From positions 6,076,001 to 6,140,000 of the forward strand of contig CM073899.1 in the NCBI GenBank assembly GCA_037176705.1: 64,000 nucleotides of DNA. Reading direction: 5' to 3'. Both the position numbers and the translations under genes were made by a program. Each line of letters starts with the position of its first letter. Position 1 is the stretch's first letter. Below the pieces are notes generated by a model. That model was not told where the DNA came from and did not search any database. It worked only from the letters and a program-made list of their open reading frames with translations. Below, in pieces: positions 45,001 to 56,629 of the stretch. The DNA is from Molossus alvarezi (Eukaryota > Chordata > Mammalia > Chiroptera > Molossidae).

Positions 45001-47289
45001 GATTCAGGTTTGCCGTATCGTACTGCTGTGGATGGCTTTTGGTTTCACACTTTCCCGCCTTGTTCCCTGTGGTGCGAACATCTCAGGAGCAGAGGGCTCC
45101 TTGTGTCACTGAATGGATTTGGCTAGACATCATTTTATTTTAGACATTTTGTTGGAAAACCAAAATGTAAGCTCACAGTTTGAAAACACTCTTTGGTTCC
45201 GGTGTTGGTGTTGTCTTTGGCTTCTGGAGAGGAGACTGATCACCACATGCTTTCACGTGACTGTGGTTCCGGTGTGTTCCGACACTGCTGTCCCTGCTGC
45301 TGGAGAGCCAGCGCAGTCCTTTGGTGGGAGGGGGTGTGCTGTGCAGTTGCGGTCGCTGTTAGAGAGATTTTTGTGTCTTATATGAAGAGTCACCCTCTCC
45401 CTGAGAGCTGCCTGCTCAGTGGCTTTGTCTGCCATCGAGAGCCAGCATGACAGTCACTGTGTCAAGGTATCTTGAAGTATGTCTTCTAACCTTAACATTT
45501 TCCTTTGCTCCACTTTAACTGCTATGAAGATATTTGTCTCGCTGGAGATATATTTTGTCAGGGTTAGAAATGTGCTGGAGCCACCTTGATTTTAAATGAA
45601 ATGAATAGTTTGTATCTCAGAGCCTGGTGAAGGCTCATTATATCCTGATCAAGAGACAAGAAGAGAGAGGATTTTATGAAGATTGCTGCCTCCAGAATTC
45701 AGGGACCTATGGGGAGAAAAGGCCAGATACATTCTGCAACAAGCAAACAATAAGAAGAAAAAATTTCAGAGTAAAGGCAGGACACCTGGGCCCCTGTGTG
45801 GAGCCCCTCCACCCAAAATCCAGTGTTCTTGGAGATTCTGTTTTCTCTTTTGTAGTGTTAACTCCACGAAGGCAGAAACTCTCTTTCTCTGAACGTGTGG
45901 TGGTTTTAAGTTTCTTTCTATACAAAGTTTTTGTGCCTGTCAAAGCGTGTATCTTAGGAAAAGAGAGACGTCATTAAAGATGTGTACCATCATGGTTCCT
46001 AAAGATGTGTACCAGCATGTGGTGCTTGAACAGCTAGAGGACAGAAGGGGCAAAGAGTTCACCCCCAGATGTTTCAGACTATCCAGAATATGGAGTTTGT
46101 ATTTGTGAAATCAGCACCAAATATCAAATATCCTGAAGCAGAATAAAGTCTGCCAGTAACAAATGCAGAGATGGGAAGTTAGCTAATGGGTAATCCAGAT
46201 CCATAGCTGCGATCCTGGGTTGAAATGAGGGTCAAGTTAGGCGGCAGGAGTCCAAGGCTAATAGAGAACTTTGAAGTCATCAAGTTTTCTGACTCTAAAG
46301 CAGCTTTTGAAGAATTGGTAACTATTGAACCAGTTTCATTAGTGTGGTTGTAAGGTTGGCTAGGAATCCTCATCGGCTTCTGCTTCTCAAATTCAAATTC
46401 TGAGGAACTGGCATTTCTTTCTATATAAACTCTTAGGCACCAGGGCACCATTAATACGTGCGTGTGGAATAAATGAAAGCCATAATGTTAATTGAACTTT
46501 CATGTGACTCAACTAGGAAACATGCAGTTATTATCACAACTTATCTGTTTGCCAATGATGTGCATTTTTATTATTGTATGTTTTAGCCTGATTTATAATT
46601 TATAGAGTGATGATTGCTGGACCGGGAGCAATTTGATCATCATGTTTTCCATGAAACATATTGTTGCTACATACTGTGCTATTTCTTTGGGGGTACTAGT
46701 GGTTAATTTAAATCCTGGAACTGTTTATTAGCAATATACCTGACAGATAACTTAAGAACACTTCTAGCACAATATGCATGAAATATGAAATAGAGCTCCC
46801 TTTAATTTTATGGTAGCAATGGCAAAAACTGAGGGCTACACTCAGTCATCAAGGTGAAGAGAGAGCCTGGATCCAGAGAGAACCTGAGACCTAGGGTAAA
46901 GGTCTCCCAGCAGGTGGTCCTTTTCCTGGGAGCCCAAACCTTCATGCAATAGACAGATATGCGGACAGCCCAGTGCTGGGAATCAAATCCTTAAATGTTG
47001 AACGAGGAGGCAGTATGAGTATTTGCTGGTCTCAGTCTTGTCAAGAGTGAAAAAAGGGAAACTATTATCTCCTGAGATTTCCTAACCACAACCAGACTGC
47101 AAGTGGATTTAGGGCATGAATTCACATTAAATGGATGGTTAAGCCCACGACGTGAGAATTTAGTATAAAGTGTTTCTAGGAAGGTGCTATTAATAAGGCC
47201 CAATAATGAAAATGTATGCACTATATATGGCAGACAAATTATTAATATTCAGAATATATGAATTTCTATAAATCAATAAGAACAAATAA
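45001..47289. other. Unassigned DNA
   Basis: About 2.3 kb without a recognised gene. A weak L2-like patch is at about 45852-45890 ('aactccacgaaggcagaaact'). Short open frames on both strands are not family members. Confidence 0.4.
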
Positions 47290-47765
47290 AATAATTGCAA
47301 GAAAAACACAATACAAAAGGCATTGTATGCAAGAGAATGCATTAGTGTCCAATAAACCATAAAAAAGGCTTCCCATCACAAACCAGAGAAATGTGAATGG
47401 AAACAATAAGCTACAGTTAACATCTCCATTGGCTAAAATGAAAAAGGCTGACACCTCAGTGCTGTGATGTGTATGGAGCAGTGAGAGTTGTACATACTGG
47501 TGAGAGTCTGAATTAGCACAAACATCGGAGGAAACAATGTGTTCATATCTAGTGAGGTTGAATATATGCATACCCTATAGGCATCAATTTCATTCCTAGG
47601 TACATAACCTAGAAAAATGCTTGCACACACAGGAACAAGGAGGCATAAACAAGACTGCTATCATTATTGTTTGCAATAGCAAGTGAATGGTAACAAAATA
47701 GATACCTTTTGATTATTGAATGAATATATTATGGTATATTCACAAAGCAAAATACTATACATCAG
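47290..47765 (+). mobile_element. Ancient L1M ORF2 3' fragment
   Basis: On the plus strand: 'gtgagagtctgaattagcacaaacatcgg', 'gaatatatgcataccctataggcatcaatttcattcctaggtacataacctagaaaaatgcttgcac' and 'tatggtatattcac', the ordered end of mammalian L1M ORF2. No open frame survives. Confidence 0.75.
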
Positions 47766-47814
47766 GAAAAACAAATGCTATAAACATCAACGTTAACTAC
47801 TCTCACTGTGTTAA

Positions 47815-50203
47815 AGACACAGGTTTTGTGTCTTGGCTATTGTGAATAACGCTGCGATAAACAGTTCTGGATTTCTTCAAATACAGTCCCAGAACTGGAA
47901 CTGCTGGGTCATAAGGCAGTTCAATTTTTAAATTTTTTGAGGAAACTCCATACTGCTTTCCATAGTGACTGCACCAGTCTGCCACCCCATGAGCAGTACA
48001 CATGGGTTTCCTTTTCTCCACATCCTTACACACACCTTATGTCCCCTGATTTATCGGTGATGGCCATTCTGACAGGTGCGGTGATCTCATTGTGGTGTCA
48101 GTTCACATTTCTCTCATGATTAGTGACTTTGGCATCTTTTCACATGTTTGTTGGCCATCTGTATGTCCTCTTTGGAGAAGTGTCTTTTCAGGTCCTTTGA
48201 CCATTTTTTAATTGGATTGTTTGTTTTTTTTGGTGTTGAGTTGGATGAGTTCTTTATAAATTTTGGACATTAATTTCTATCAGAGGTGTCATTGAAGAAT
48301 ATGTTCTCCCAGTCAGTGGGTTGTCTTTTCATTTTGTTGATGGTCTCCTTTGCCAGGCAGAAACATTTTAGTTTGATGTGGTCCCATGTGCTTATTATTA
48401 TTTTTCTTTTGTTTCCCTTGCCCAAGGAGATATATCAGAAAAGGTGACACTAAGAGAAATGTCTGAGATTTTACTGCCTATGTTTTCTTCTAAGAGTGTT
48501 ATGGTTTTGAGTCTTACATGAAAATCTCTAATCCATTTTGAGTTTATTATTGTATATAGTGTAAAAAGGTAGTCTAGTTTCATTTTTTTACATGAATTTG
48601 TCCAAGTTTTTAAACAATATCTATTGAATAGACTGTCTTAATCCCATTGTATGTTGTTGCTGCCTTTGTCAAATTTGAATTGACCACATAGGTGTGGTTT
48701 TATTCTGGGCTCTCTATTCTGTTCCATTGATCTCTGTGTTTGTTTTTATGCCTTTCCCATGCTGTTTCGATTACTATAGTCTTGTAGTATAGTTTGATAT
48801 CAGGTAGCATGATTCCTCCCACGTTATTCAGATCCACCAGTACTGAGCCTAGGGTTCAGGTCAGCAAATGGCCCAAGGTATCCTGAGATCTGCCTCTGCC
48901 TGCTTCCCTTGGCCAGTGCCTGATAAGTCCATCTCTGAATGAGCCTCTGGAGGAACACAAGTTCTGTGACCAAGGTTCTCAGTGGGTCACCAGGTAGGGG
49001 CAAGTGTCTACACCAGATTAACACAGATTCCAACTCAGTGCCAGTGCTGGACACTGCAAGAGCCCCAGGGTACTCCAAGGTCAGCCGTCACCTGCCAGGG
49101 TCCTGTAGACCTTTGTGGTGGGGTGAGATCTCAGGGAGTTGTCAGGATGAGGCCAGCAGAGTTCATCAGACCCAAACAGAGCAAGATTTGACTGTGTGAA
49201 GGGGGAGCTCAGCAGAGGAATGGTGTCAACAGTCGGGCATTTGAGGAAAAATGGCCCCCACCCTAGAGCCACAGAACTGTCTGTCCCTGATTCTAGCTAG
49301 CCAGACCTCCTGACAGCCTTTGCTTAGCAGGGCAGGTCTGCTGGGAGCTGGGAGGGTGGAGCTAGGGTACATATTGTGGGGGAGGGGAGGGCCGGTAAGG
49401 TCCAAGGAAGGTGAGGAGGGCCCGGGTGGGCTCCCATTCCAGAGCCACACAACTTAGTCCCTGACACAGCCAGAGTCTGCCTGGACCTCTACACCAGGGA
49501 CCTCTGCAGCTGACCCTCTGCAGGGTGTGATCTGTGCACGGTGTGGTGCCAGGGGTCAGGAGGGTGTGCTGTTGCGCTCCTTCAGGCTGTGCAGCAGAGA
49601 GGGGAGCGCTCCACCTAAGAAAGGGGCATCTGTGGGCGGGGTGGGAGAGTGACTCCGCGCAGGGACGCTGGCAGTCATCCCTTCAGCTGTCTCCTCCAAG
49701 CCGCATGCGCAATCTCTCCTCACAGGACTAGTTTGTTCCCAGCCACCCACCCGCCCTTTGCTGGAGCCCAGGGTGAGTGACTGCGAAGGAGATTTTGTGC
49801 ATTGACCATTTCAGAGGGTGCCTGGGTCTCTAACAGACTTCCCCACTGATTTCCACAGCCAGATGTTCCGTGGGCTTCTTTTTCAGGCTCAAGTGCTTTG
49901 GACTGGCAGCCCTGCATGGAGTGAAGACTCCATGCTCCTCAGGGTTGGGGTCCTTTGCAGCGGGGATATCCCTCCGGATTCTCAGCCACTGCACGTGGGT
50001 GTGGGGCCGGCCCTTTTCATGACTCTGCCCTTTCTCTCTATCTTCCCTCCTTCTGTACTCCTTGGTTATAAGACTTCTGTTAAGCTAGTCTTTAGTTGGT
50101 TATTCAGGTTGATTTTTCTATATTTTAGTTGCAATTTCAGTTTGGTCCTGGGAGGTGGTGAGTGTAGTAACTTCTACCTAACCTGCTACCATCTGGGATC
50201 TCC
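47815..50203 (-). mobile_element. LINE-1 with large internal deletion (ORF2 end joined to 5'UTR)
   Basis: 47815-48826 is minus-strand ORF2 C-terminal half (PAVPVLGLYLKK, NSKWIRDFHVR and similar pieces). At about 48827 it switches to GC-rich DNA (48827-50203) whose last part matches the L1 5'UTR of the 6.4 and 56.4-kb copies ('gcaatttcagtttggtcctgggag...ctgctaccatctggga'). The RT front, endonuclease and ORF1 are thus missing. The 3'UTR and tail are also absent at 47815. Intermediate age. The alternative is two separate L1 pieces lying together by chance. Confidence 0.72.
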
Positions 50204-50312
50204 CTATCTGCTTATTCTTTTTAAGTGTATACTAGAATCAATAAGATCAGGAGTTGAAAAAATTAAATTAAATAGGAATAAGCATACTTTGTCACTTGTA
50301 GTTTTTAACTGA
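49863..50312 (+). other. Outward antisense ORF from older L1 5'UTR
   Basis: An open frame on the strand opposite to the L1. The first ATG gives about 149 codons, and the frame extends further upstream without a stop to 49818. It leaves the L1 at about 50203. The segment KLVFSWLFRLIFLYFSCNF then SLVLGGGECSNF corresponds, in the same frame, to the antisense frames at 10798 and 62117. A GGTGAGT donor-like site lies upstream at 49772-49778. Confidence 0.35.
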
Positions 50313-51134
50313 GTGGCTCACCAAGGCTGGATCATGGTTTCAGGAATTTGTGTTTTTATCAATCATATCAGATGTGGATTATCCAGTGACCATGATTTCA
50401 GAACATTGGGTTACAGCCAGAGTTAATAGTTTGCACATTTGGGCAAACGAAAATCAGGGAAACAAAAACAATCACAAGCCAAACCCTCAAATTTTGGCAA
50501 AGATTAGTTATTATTTGTTTATTTGAAAAGAAAAAAGATATCAACAGATAAATTACTGTTTAAGTCTCCATAAATACAGAACAGGTCATTAGGAGGAAAA
50601 AGTACATACATTTTTTTTTGGCTGCACTTTGTAGACAGCTTTTAATGGAACCCCGCACCACCTCCTTTATTATAAAAAAGCCTCAAGTTGAAAAATCTAT
50701 GAGGTGCTATTACATTATACCTGTAGAGAATAAGTTTGATTAATGTGTTCAAGTTACTTGGACAGAGTGGAAAATTAAAAGAAGTTCTCTGAGAACTAAA
50801 AGATTAATGGCAAAGTGCAGCGGTTTCCCACAGTACATTTGGTGTTTTATGTACATTTAAACTTAGCTGATTAGTCAAGATTTCAGAGAGCAGCACAGTT
50901 GTAGAGTATGGAAGATAATTTTTCTGAAAATATTATTCCGAATATAGAAGAAATATGGTGATAAGAATGAGATAAGGAAAACTGTAGAAGCTACCTGGGT
51001 GTCCAGGTTCCAGGGTTCCTTCTTCTGGCCAAAAATGTTGTGTTGAGATAGAATACAGCCTGAGAATTTTTTTTTAAAACGTATTTCAGTGCATTTCCAG
51101 ATTGACTGGATACATTTGATAATGATTGAACAGA
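50204..51134. other. AT-rich unassigned DNA
   Basis: Nothing recognised over about 930 bp. Confidence 0.4.
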
Positions 51135-51148
51135 TGGGAGACGTTTTG

Positions 51149-51350
51149 TCTTTTTTTTTTTTTTATCCTCACCCGAGGACATTTTTCCATTTTTTGTTCA
51201 GGTAGAGTGGGAGGGAGAGAGAGGAACAGAGAGAGAGAGAGAAACATCGATGGAAAGGAACACATCGAGTGGCTGCCACCCGCACAACCGACCAGGGCCT
51301 CTCCGGACCGCAGGCCGACGCTCTAACCGCTGAGCCAAACTGGCCAGGGC
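51149..51350 (-). mobile_element. Ves SINE lacking its B box
   Basis: TSD TGGGAGACGTTTTG (14 bp, perfect) at 51135-51148 and 51351-51364. The head, body and tail hairpin are present, but the sequence jumps from 'accagggcc' to 'tctccggaccg', omitting about 50 bp that in the other copies contain the B-box-like GGTTCGGTTCC. Confidence 0.95.
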
Positions 51351-51439
51351 TGGGAGACGTTTTGAAACTGTTAGCCCAAGGACAGTCCTGGGAACATGGT
51401 CAAAGTCCACAGTGATTCCCGAAGGATGCAGTTTTATTT

Positions 51440-51590
51440 CATCTTTATATCGGCCAGATGGAACAGATACTATTATTGGATCCATTTGATAGATGGGGAA
51501 GTTAAGGCACGAGAAGTTAAGTATCTTACTAATTTCCCATTTTAATAAACTACAGGATTTAAAGTCATGCCCCAGGCATCCCCAATCACT
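51440..51590 (-). repeat. MIR SINE fragment (reverse)
   Basis: 'gatagatggggaagttaaggcacgagaagttaagtatcttactaatttccc' resembles reverse MIR. Confidence 0.6.
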
Positions 51591-52029
51591 ATGCTAGAAT
51601 TTTTTAAACAGGCTTGGAAGAGAAAGGAAGGGCATTCATTCATTCAGACTTAGTGAAAGCTGGGAGATTTATTTGCATGGATATGTTCTTGGACTTGAAA
51701 AAAGTGTTTTTCACCATATTGCAATAGTTTATTTTTATTATTAAATTTATTGGAGTATCATTGGTTAATAATATTATATAAATTTCAGGCCCATAACTTT
51801 ATAACATGATGGCTATGTACTTTATTATGTGCTCACCACCTGAAATCTAGTCTCCTTCCCTTACCATATAATTGACCCCCTGTAGCCTCTTTATCCTCTC
51901 CCACCCCTCCTTCCCCTATGGTAACCACCATTCCATTGTCTGTATCTATGCGCTTGTTTTTGTTTATTTGCTTTGTTTGTTAACTTATTCCTTTCTGCTT
52001 TATATCCCACATACAAGTGAAATCATATA

Positions 52030-52743
52030 CAGTAAACCCTCGATTTGGCGGACCTTGATTTAAAGGACTTTGGATTTAACAGACAAAATTTCCAGTTCAC
52101 ATATTATACATGAAAATTAACACCCTGTTAATTTTAAAATACTTTTAACCAAGATTTGCTTATAATTAAATCAGCAGGTTATTTTTTGTTATTCATTCAC
52201 TGTTATTTTAAACAAACTTTAGTGAATAAGCCACATGTTGGAAAAAACACTGTAGTAATTTCACCAACATAAAAAAAATTACATATTTACAGTTATAGTC
52301 TACATATTTAAATCCAAGAGTCACCACTTGTAAACAGTGCTTGGCAAGTGATTAGCATGTGATCACACTGGTTCTGTTGTCACATGATGTGACTTTCTGC
52401 AGCAGTGTTAACTCAGCCAGCGGATGTTTCCTCATGTGCTAAGTCACACCCCAGCCATGAGCATTGTTTACTCACGGTGATTGGAGAATGCACACATTTA
52501 CTAGATCTATTCAGTGTAAATTTAAAATTACAGTAATACACATAGAAAACGTTTCTGTGAAATTAAACTTTTCATAAATACTTAATTTTAATTACAGAAA
52601 TTGTCTACATAAGTTGAAACATAAACTAATTTGTCAATTTTTTAACATATGCATTTGGAAAACCTGCTTTATTATATAAGTGACTTTCGGCTTTAATAAA
52701 TACCCTCTTGCCCGAATTAGGCTGTCTTATCAAGGTTTTACTG
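52030..52743. mobile_element. pogo/Tc2-like non-autonomous DNA transposon
   Basis: A 714-bp unit with inverted ends CAGTAAACCCTCGAT (left) and CAGTAAAACCTTGAT (right, complement) and a duplicated TA (52028-52029 and 52744-52745), inserted in L1 3'UTR/ORF2 sequence that continues on either side. No transposase frame inside, so non-autonomous. The 'CGATTTGGCGGACC..GATTTAAAGGACTTTGGATTTAACAGAC' head is typical of Tigger/Kanga-like ends. Confidence 0.85.
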
Positions 52744-52859
52744 TAGTTCTTGGCCTTTTCTGACCTATTTTAGAGAATAATACTCTCAAGATCCTTCCAT
52801 GTTGTCAAAAATGGCAATATTTAATCTTTTTTATGGTTGAGTACTATTCCACTTTATAT

Positions 52860-55800
52860 ATGTAGCACATTTTTATCCAATCATTACTCAGAAGACTCTT
52901 AGGTTATTTCCATGCCTTGGCTATTGAAAATAATGCTGCAAGGAACATAGGGGTACATATATCTTTAGGAATAGGTGTTTTCACATTTTTCAAGTTGATA
53001 CCCAGAACAGAAATTGCTGAGTTAAGTGGTAGCTCTACTCTTAATTTTTTGAGGAACCTCCATAATGTCTGCATCAATTTACATTCCCGCCAGCAGTGGA
53101 CGAGGGGTCCTTTTTCTCCACATCCTCTCCAACACTTGTTATTTCTTGTTCTATTGATACGAACCATTCCAATAGGTGTGATGTGATATCTCACTGTGGT
53201 TTTGTTTTGCATTTCCGTTAAAGCTAGAGATGTCAAGCATATTTTAATATATCTATTGGCTGTCTCTGTCTTTCTTGGAAAAGTGTTTATTTAGATTATT
53301 AGCCGATTTATTAATCAGACTTTTTTGGGGGGTGGGGTTGACCTGTATCAGTTCTTTATTTATTTTGGATCTTAGTCTCTTATCAGAGGTATCATTTGCA
53401 AATATGTTTTTTCATTCAGTTGGTTGTTTTTTTTTTTTCTGTATAGAAGCTTTTCAGTTTGATGTAGTCCCATCATTTGCTTTTTCTTTTACTTCCCTTG
53501 CCTTTGTGATCAAGTTCACAAAAACCCTCCTGACACCAACGTTTGTGCCTAAGATTAGTGCCTGTCTTCTTCTTTTTTTTATTGTTTCAGGTCTTATATT
53601 TAAGTCTGTAATACATTTTGAGTTAATTTGAGTGTAGGGTGTTAGATACCAGTCTAATTTCATTAATTTGCACGTGGTTGTCCAGTTTTCCCAATACAGT
53701 TTATTGAAGAAAATTTCTTCATCATATTTTGTGGTTTCTTTGTTGAGAACTACTTGTTCCATTGGTCTGTCTGTTTTTCTGCCAAGACCATGCTGTTTTA
53801 ATTATTGTAGCTTTGTAGTATAACTCGAAGTCAAGGTGTATGGTACCTCTGTGTTCATTTTTCTTAGTATTGCTTTGACTATTTCAGGTCTTTTGTGGTT
53901 TCATACAAATTTTAGTTTTTTTTTTCTATTTTTGTGAAAAATGTCATTGGTATTTTTTATATCATTTTAGACAATATGGCCATTTTACAATGTTAATTTT
54001 TCCACTCCATGAAACAAAATATCTTTTTATTTCTTTATGTTTTCTTTGATTTCTTTCAATGTTTTATAGTTTTCAGTATACAGTTTTTTTCCCTCCTTTG
54101 CTAAGTTTATTCCACAGTATTTTACCTGTTTTTTTTTTGAATTGTAAATGGGATTGTTTTCTTCATTTCTCTTTCTGATATTTCATTGGTAGTATATAGG
54201 AATGCAATGGATTTTTGTATCCAGAAATTTTATTTATTGTTTCTAATAGTCACTTGGTGAAGTCTTTAGGGTTTTCTAAACATAGTATTGTGTCTTCTGC
54301 AAATAATGACAGTTTTACTTATTCATTCCCAAATTGGATGACTTATTCCTTTTCCTTGCCTAATTGCTCTGGATAGAACTTTCACTACTGTTTTAAGTAA
54401 CAGTGGCAAAAGTGGGCCTCCTTCTCATATTCCTGATTTATGAGAAAAACTTTTCAGTTTCATCTGTGAGTTTGTCATATATGGTATTTATTATTTGAGG
54501 TACTTTTATTCTATGCCCATTTAATTGAATGTTTTAATTATAAATGGATGTTGTATCTTGTCAATGCCTTTTTCATCTATCAATTGATCATACAATTTTT
54601 ATCTTTTATTTTGTTAATGTGGTGTTTGAATTAATTAATTTGTGAATGTTGAACCATCTTTACATTTCAGAAATGAACATTACTTGATTGTGATGTAAGG
54701 TCTTATCCTGTATTGTTGTACTTGATTTGCTGGTATTGGTTTAGGATTTTTTGCATTAATGTTCACCAAAGATATTGACCTGTTATTATTACTATTTTTT
54801 ATGTGTTATTCTTGCCTGGTTTTGATGTCAATGTAATGTTGGCCTTGTAAAAGGAGTTAGGAAGTATTTCCTCTTCTTACAATTTTTGGAAGACATGAGA
54901 AGGATTAGTCTTAAATTTTCTTTGGATGTTTGGTAGAATTTCATCAGTGAATACTTCTGGTCCTGGACTTTTTTTTTGTTTTTTTTTTGGGGGGGGGAGG
55001 TTTTTGATTACTTTTTCATTTTCCTTACTAATGATCAGTTTATTTATGTTTTTCACTTCATGATTCATTCTAGGAAGGTTAAATACTTCTAAGAATTTGT
55101 CCATTTCTTCTAGGTTATCTAATCTGGTGGCACAGATTATTTTATAGTATTCTCCTATAATTTTTGTATTTTTGTGGTGTTCATTGTAACTTCTCCTTCA
55201 ATTTATGATTTTAATTACTTGAGTTTTCTCTCCTTAGTGGGTCTAGTCAGAGGTTTGGAAATTTTGTTTATCTTTTAAAAGAACAGGCTCTTTGTTTTGT
55301 TAATTTTTAAATTGTCTTTTTATTCTTTATATCATTTATTTCCACTTTGATTGTTTTTATTTCTCCCTTCTACTGACTTTGGGCTTAGTTTGTTCTTATT
55401 TTTCTCATTGTTTAAGGTGTTAGGACTTTTCTGGTTTCTTGAGGTAGGTCTACAGTGCTGTAAACTTCACTATTAGTACTGCTTTTGCTACATTCCCAAA
55501 ATTTTGGTATGTCACATTTTTATTCATTTATGTATTAAAATTTTTTTTTCCTTCATTGATTTTAGAGAGAGAGGAACTGAGAGGGAGAGAGAGAGAGAAA
55601 CATTGATGAGAGAGAACATCAATTGGCTACCTCCTGCATGTTCCCCACTGGGGATCTGTCTCACAACCTGGGTATGTGTCCTGACTGGGAATTGAACCAG
55701 AGACCTCTTAGTGCATGGGTTGATGCTCAACCACTGAGCCACACCGGCCGGGCTTGTTATGATTTCAATCTTCTTGAACATATAAAGACTCAGTTTGTGT

Positions 55801-56348
55801 CCTAACATGTGGTCTGTCTTTGAGAATGTCCTGTGTGCACCTGAGAAGAATGTATATTCTGCAGCTTGTGGTGAAATGTTCTGTAATATCAATTAAATCC
55901 ATCTGATCTAGTGTGTAATTGAGGGTCTTTGCTTCCTTGTAAATTTTTTTGTCTAGAAGATCTATCCAGTGATGTCAGTGGGGTGTCAAACTCCCCTACT
56001 ATGATATATTCCTGTGACTCTCTCCCTTAAAGTCCTCCAGCAGTGTTTTAATATATGTTGGTGCTCCTATATTAGGTGCATATGTGCTTTCCAAGGTTAT
56101 ATCCTCTTGTTATATTGATCCTTTTAATATTATATAATGCCCTTCTTTTTCTCTTATTATGGCCTTCATTTTGAAATGTACTTTATCAGATATAAGTATT
56201 GCTTTCCCAGTTTTTTTTTCTTTTATCATTTCTATATGCATGAAAAAAAATTTTCATCTCTTTACCTTTATCCTGGGTAAGACTTTTGTTCTGCGGTGGG
56301 TCACCTGTAGAAAGCATATATATGGGTCATCTTTTCTCTTCCAATCAG
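52860..56348 (-). pseudogene. Old L1 ORF2, decayed
   Basis: Pieces of ORF2 in several frames: C-terminal (53236-52904), 53762-53454, RT finger (55104-54877), endonuclease beyond. Catalytic FADD changed to FAED. Many stops. No coding potential. Confidence 0.82.
55540..55755 (-). mobile_element. Ves SINE, older subfamily, in old L1
   Basis: Minus strand: AGCCCGGCCGGTGTGGCTCAGTGGTTGAG head at 55755, CCAGTCAGGACACATACCCAGG middle, tail at 55540. Flanking L1 sequence lacks about 150 bp relative to other copies. Only a weak possible TSD (TTATG-ATT). Confidence 0.9.
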
Positions 56349-56629
56349 CTACCCTATGTCTTTTTTTTGAAAGACAAACTAGTTTTTATTTTTTTATTTA
56401 AATTTTTTATTAATTTATTTTTGTTACAGATGTATCTCCTATTTTTCCCCATTGACACCCTCCCCCCACCCCATACCGGACTTTGTTGTCTGTGTCCATC
56501 AGTTATGCATAAATGCATATAAGTTCTGTGGTTTATCTCATCCCTCCCTCTACCCCTCTTCTGAGGGTTGTCAGTCTGTACCCTACTTCCACATCTCTGG
56601 GTCTACCCAATTCCTCAGACTGTTATGTT

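Larger units (their letters stand above)
51730..56364 (-). mobile_element. Old LINE-1 hosting three later insertions
   Basis: Minus-strand L1 of an older type. Its 3'UTR (51730-52027: 'ggcccataactttataacatgatggctatgtac', a 'ccaccattccattgtctgtatctatgcg' block) is unlike that of the young group. ORF2 follows to 56364 and, after interruption by a young L1, continues at 62331-62470. A pogo-like element splits it at 52030-52743 and a Ves SINE at about 55540-55755. The FADD catalytic box is FAED (near 54290). Confidence 0.88.
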
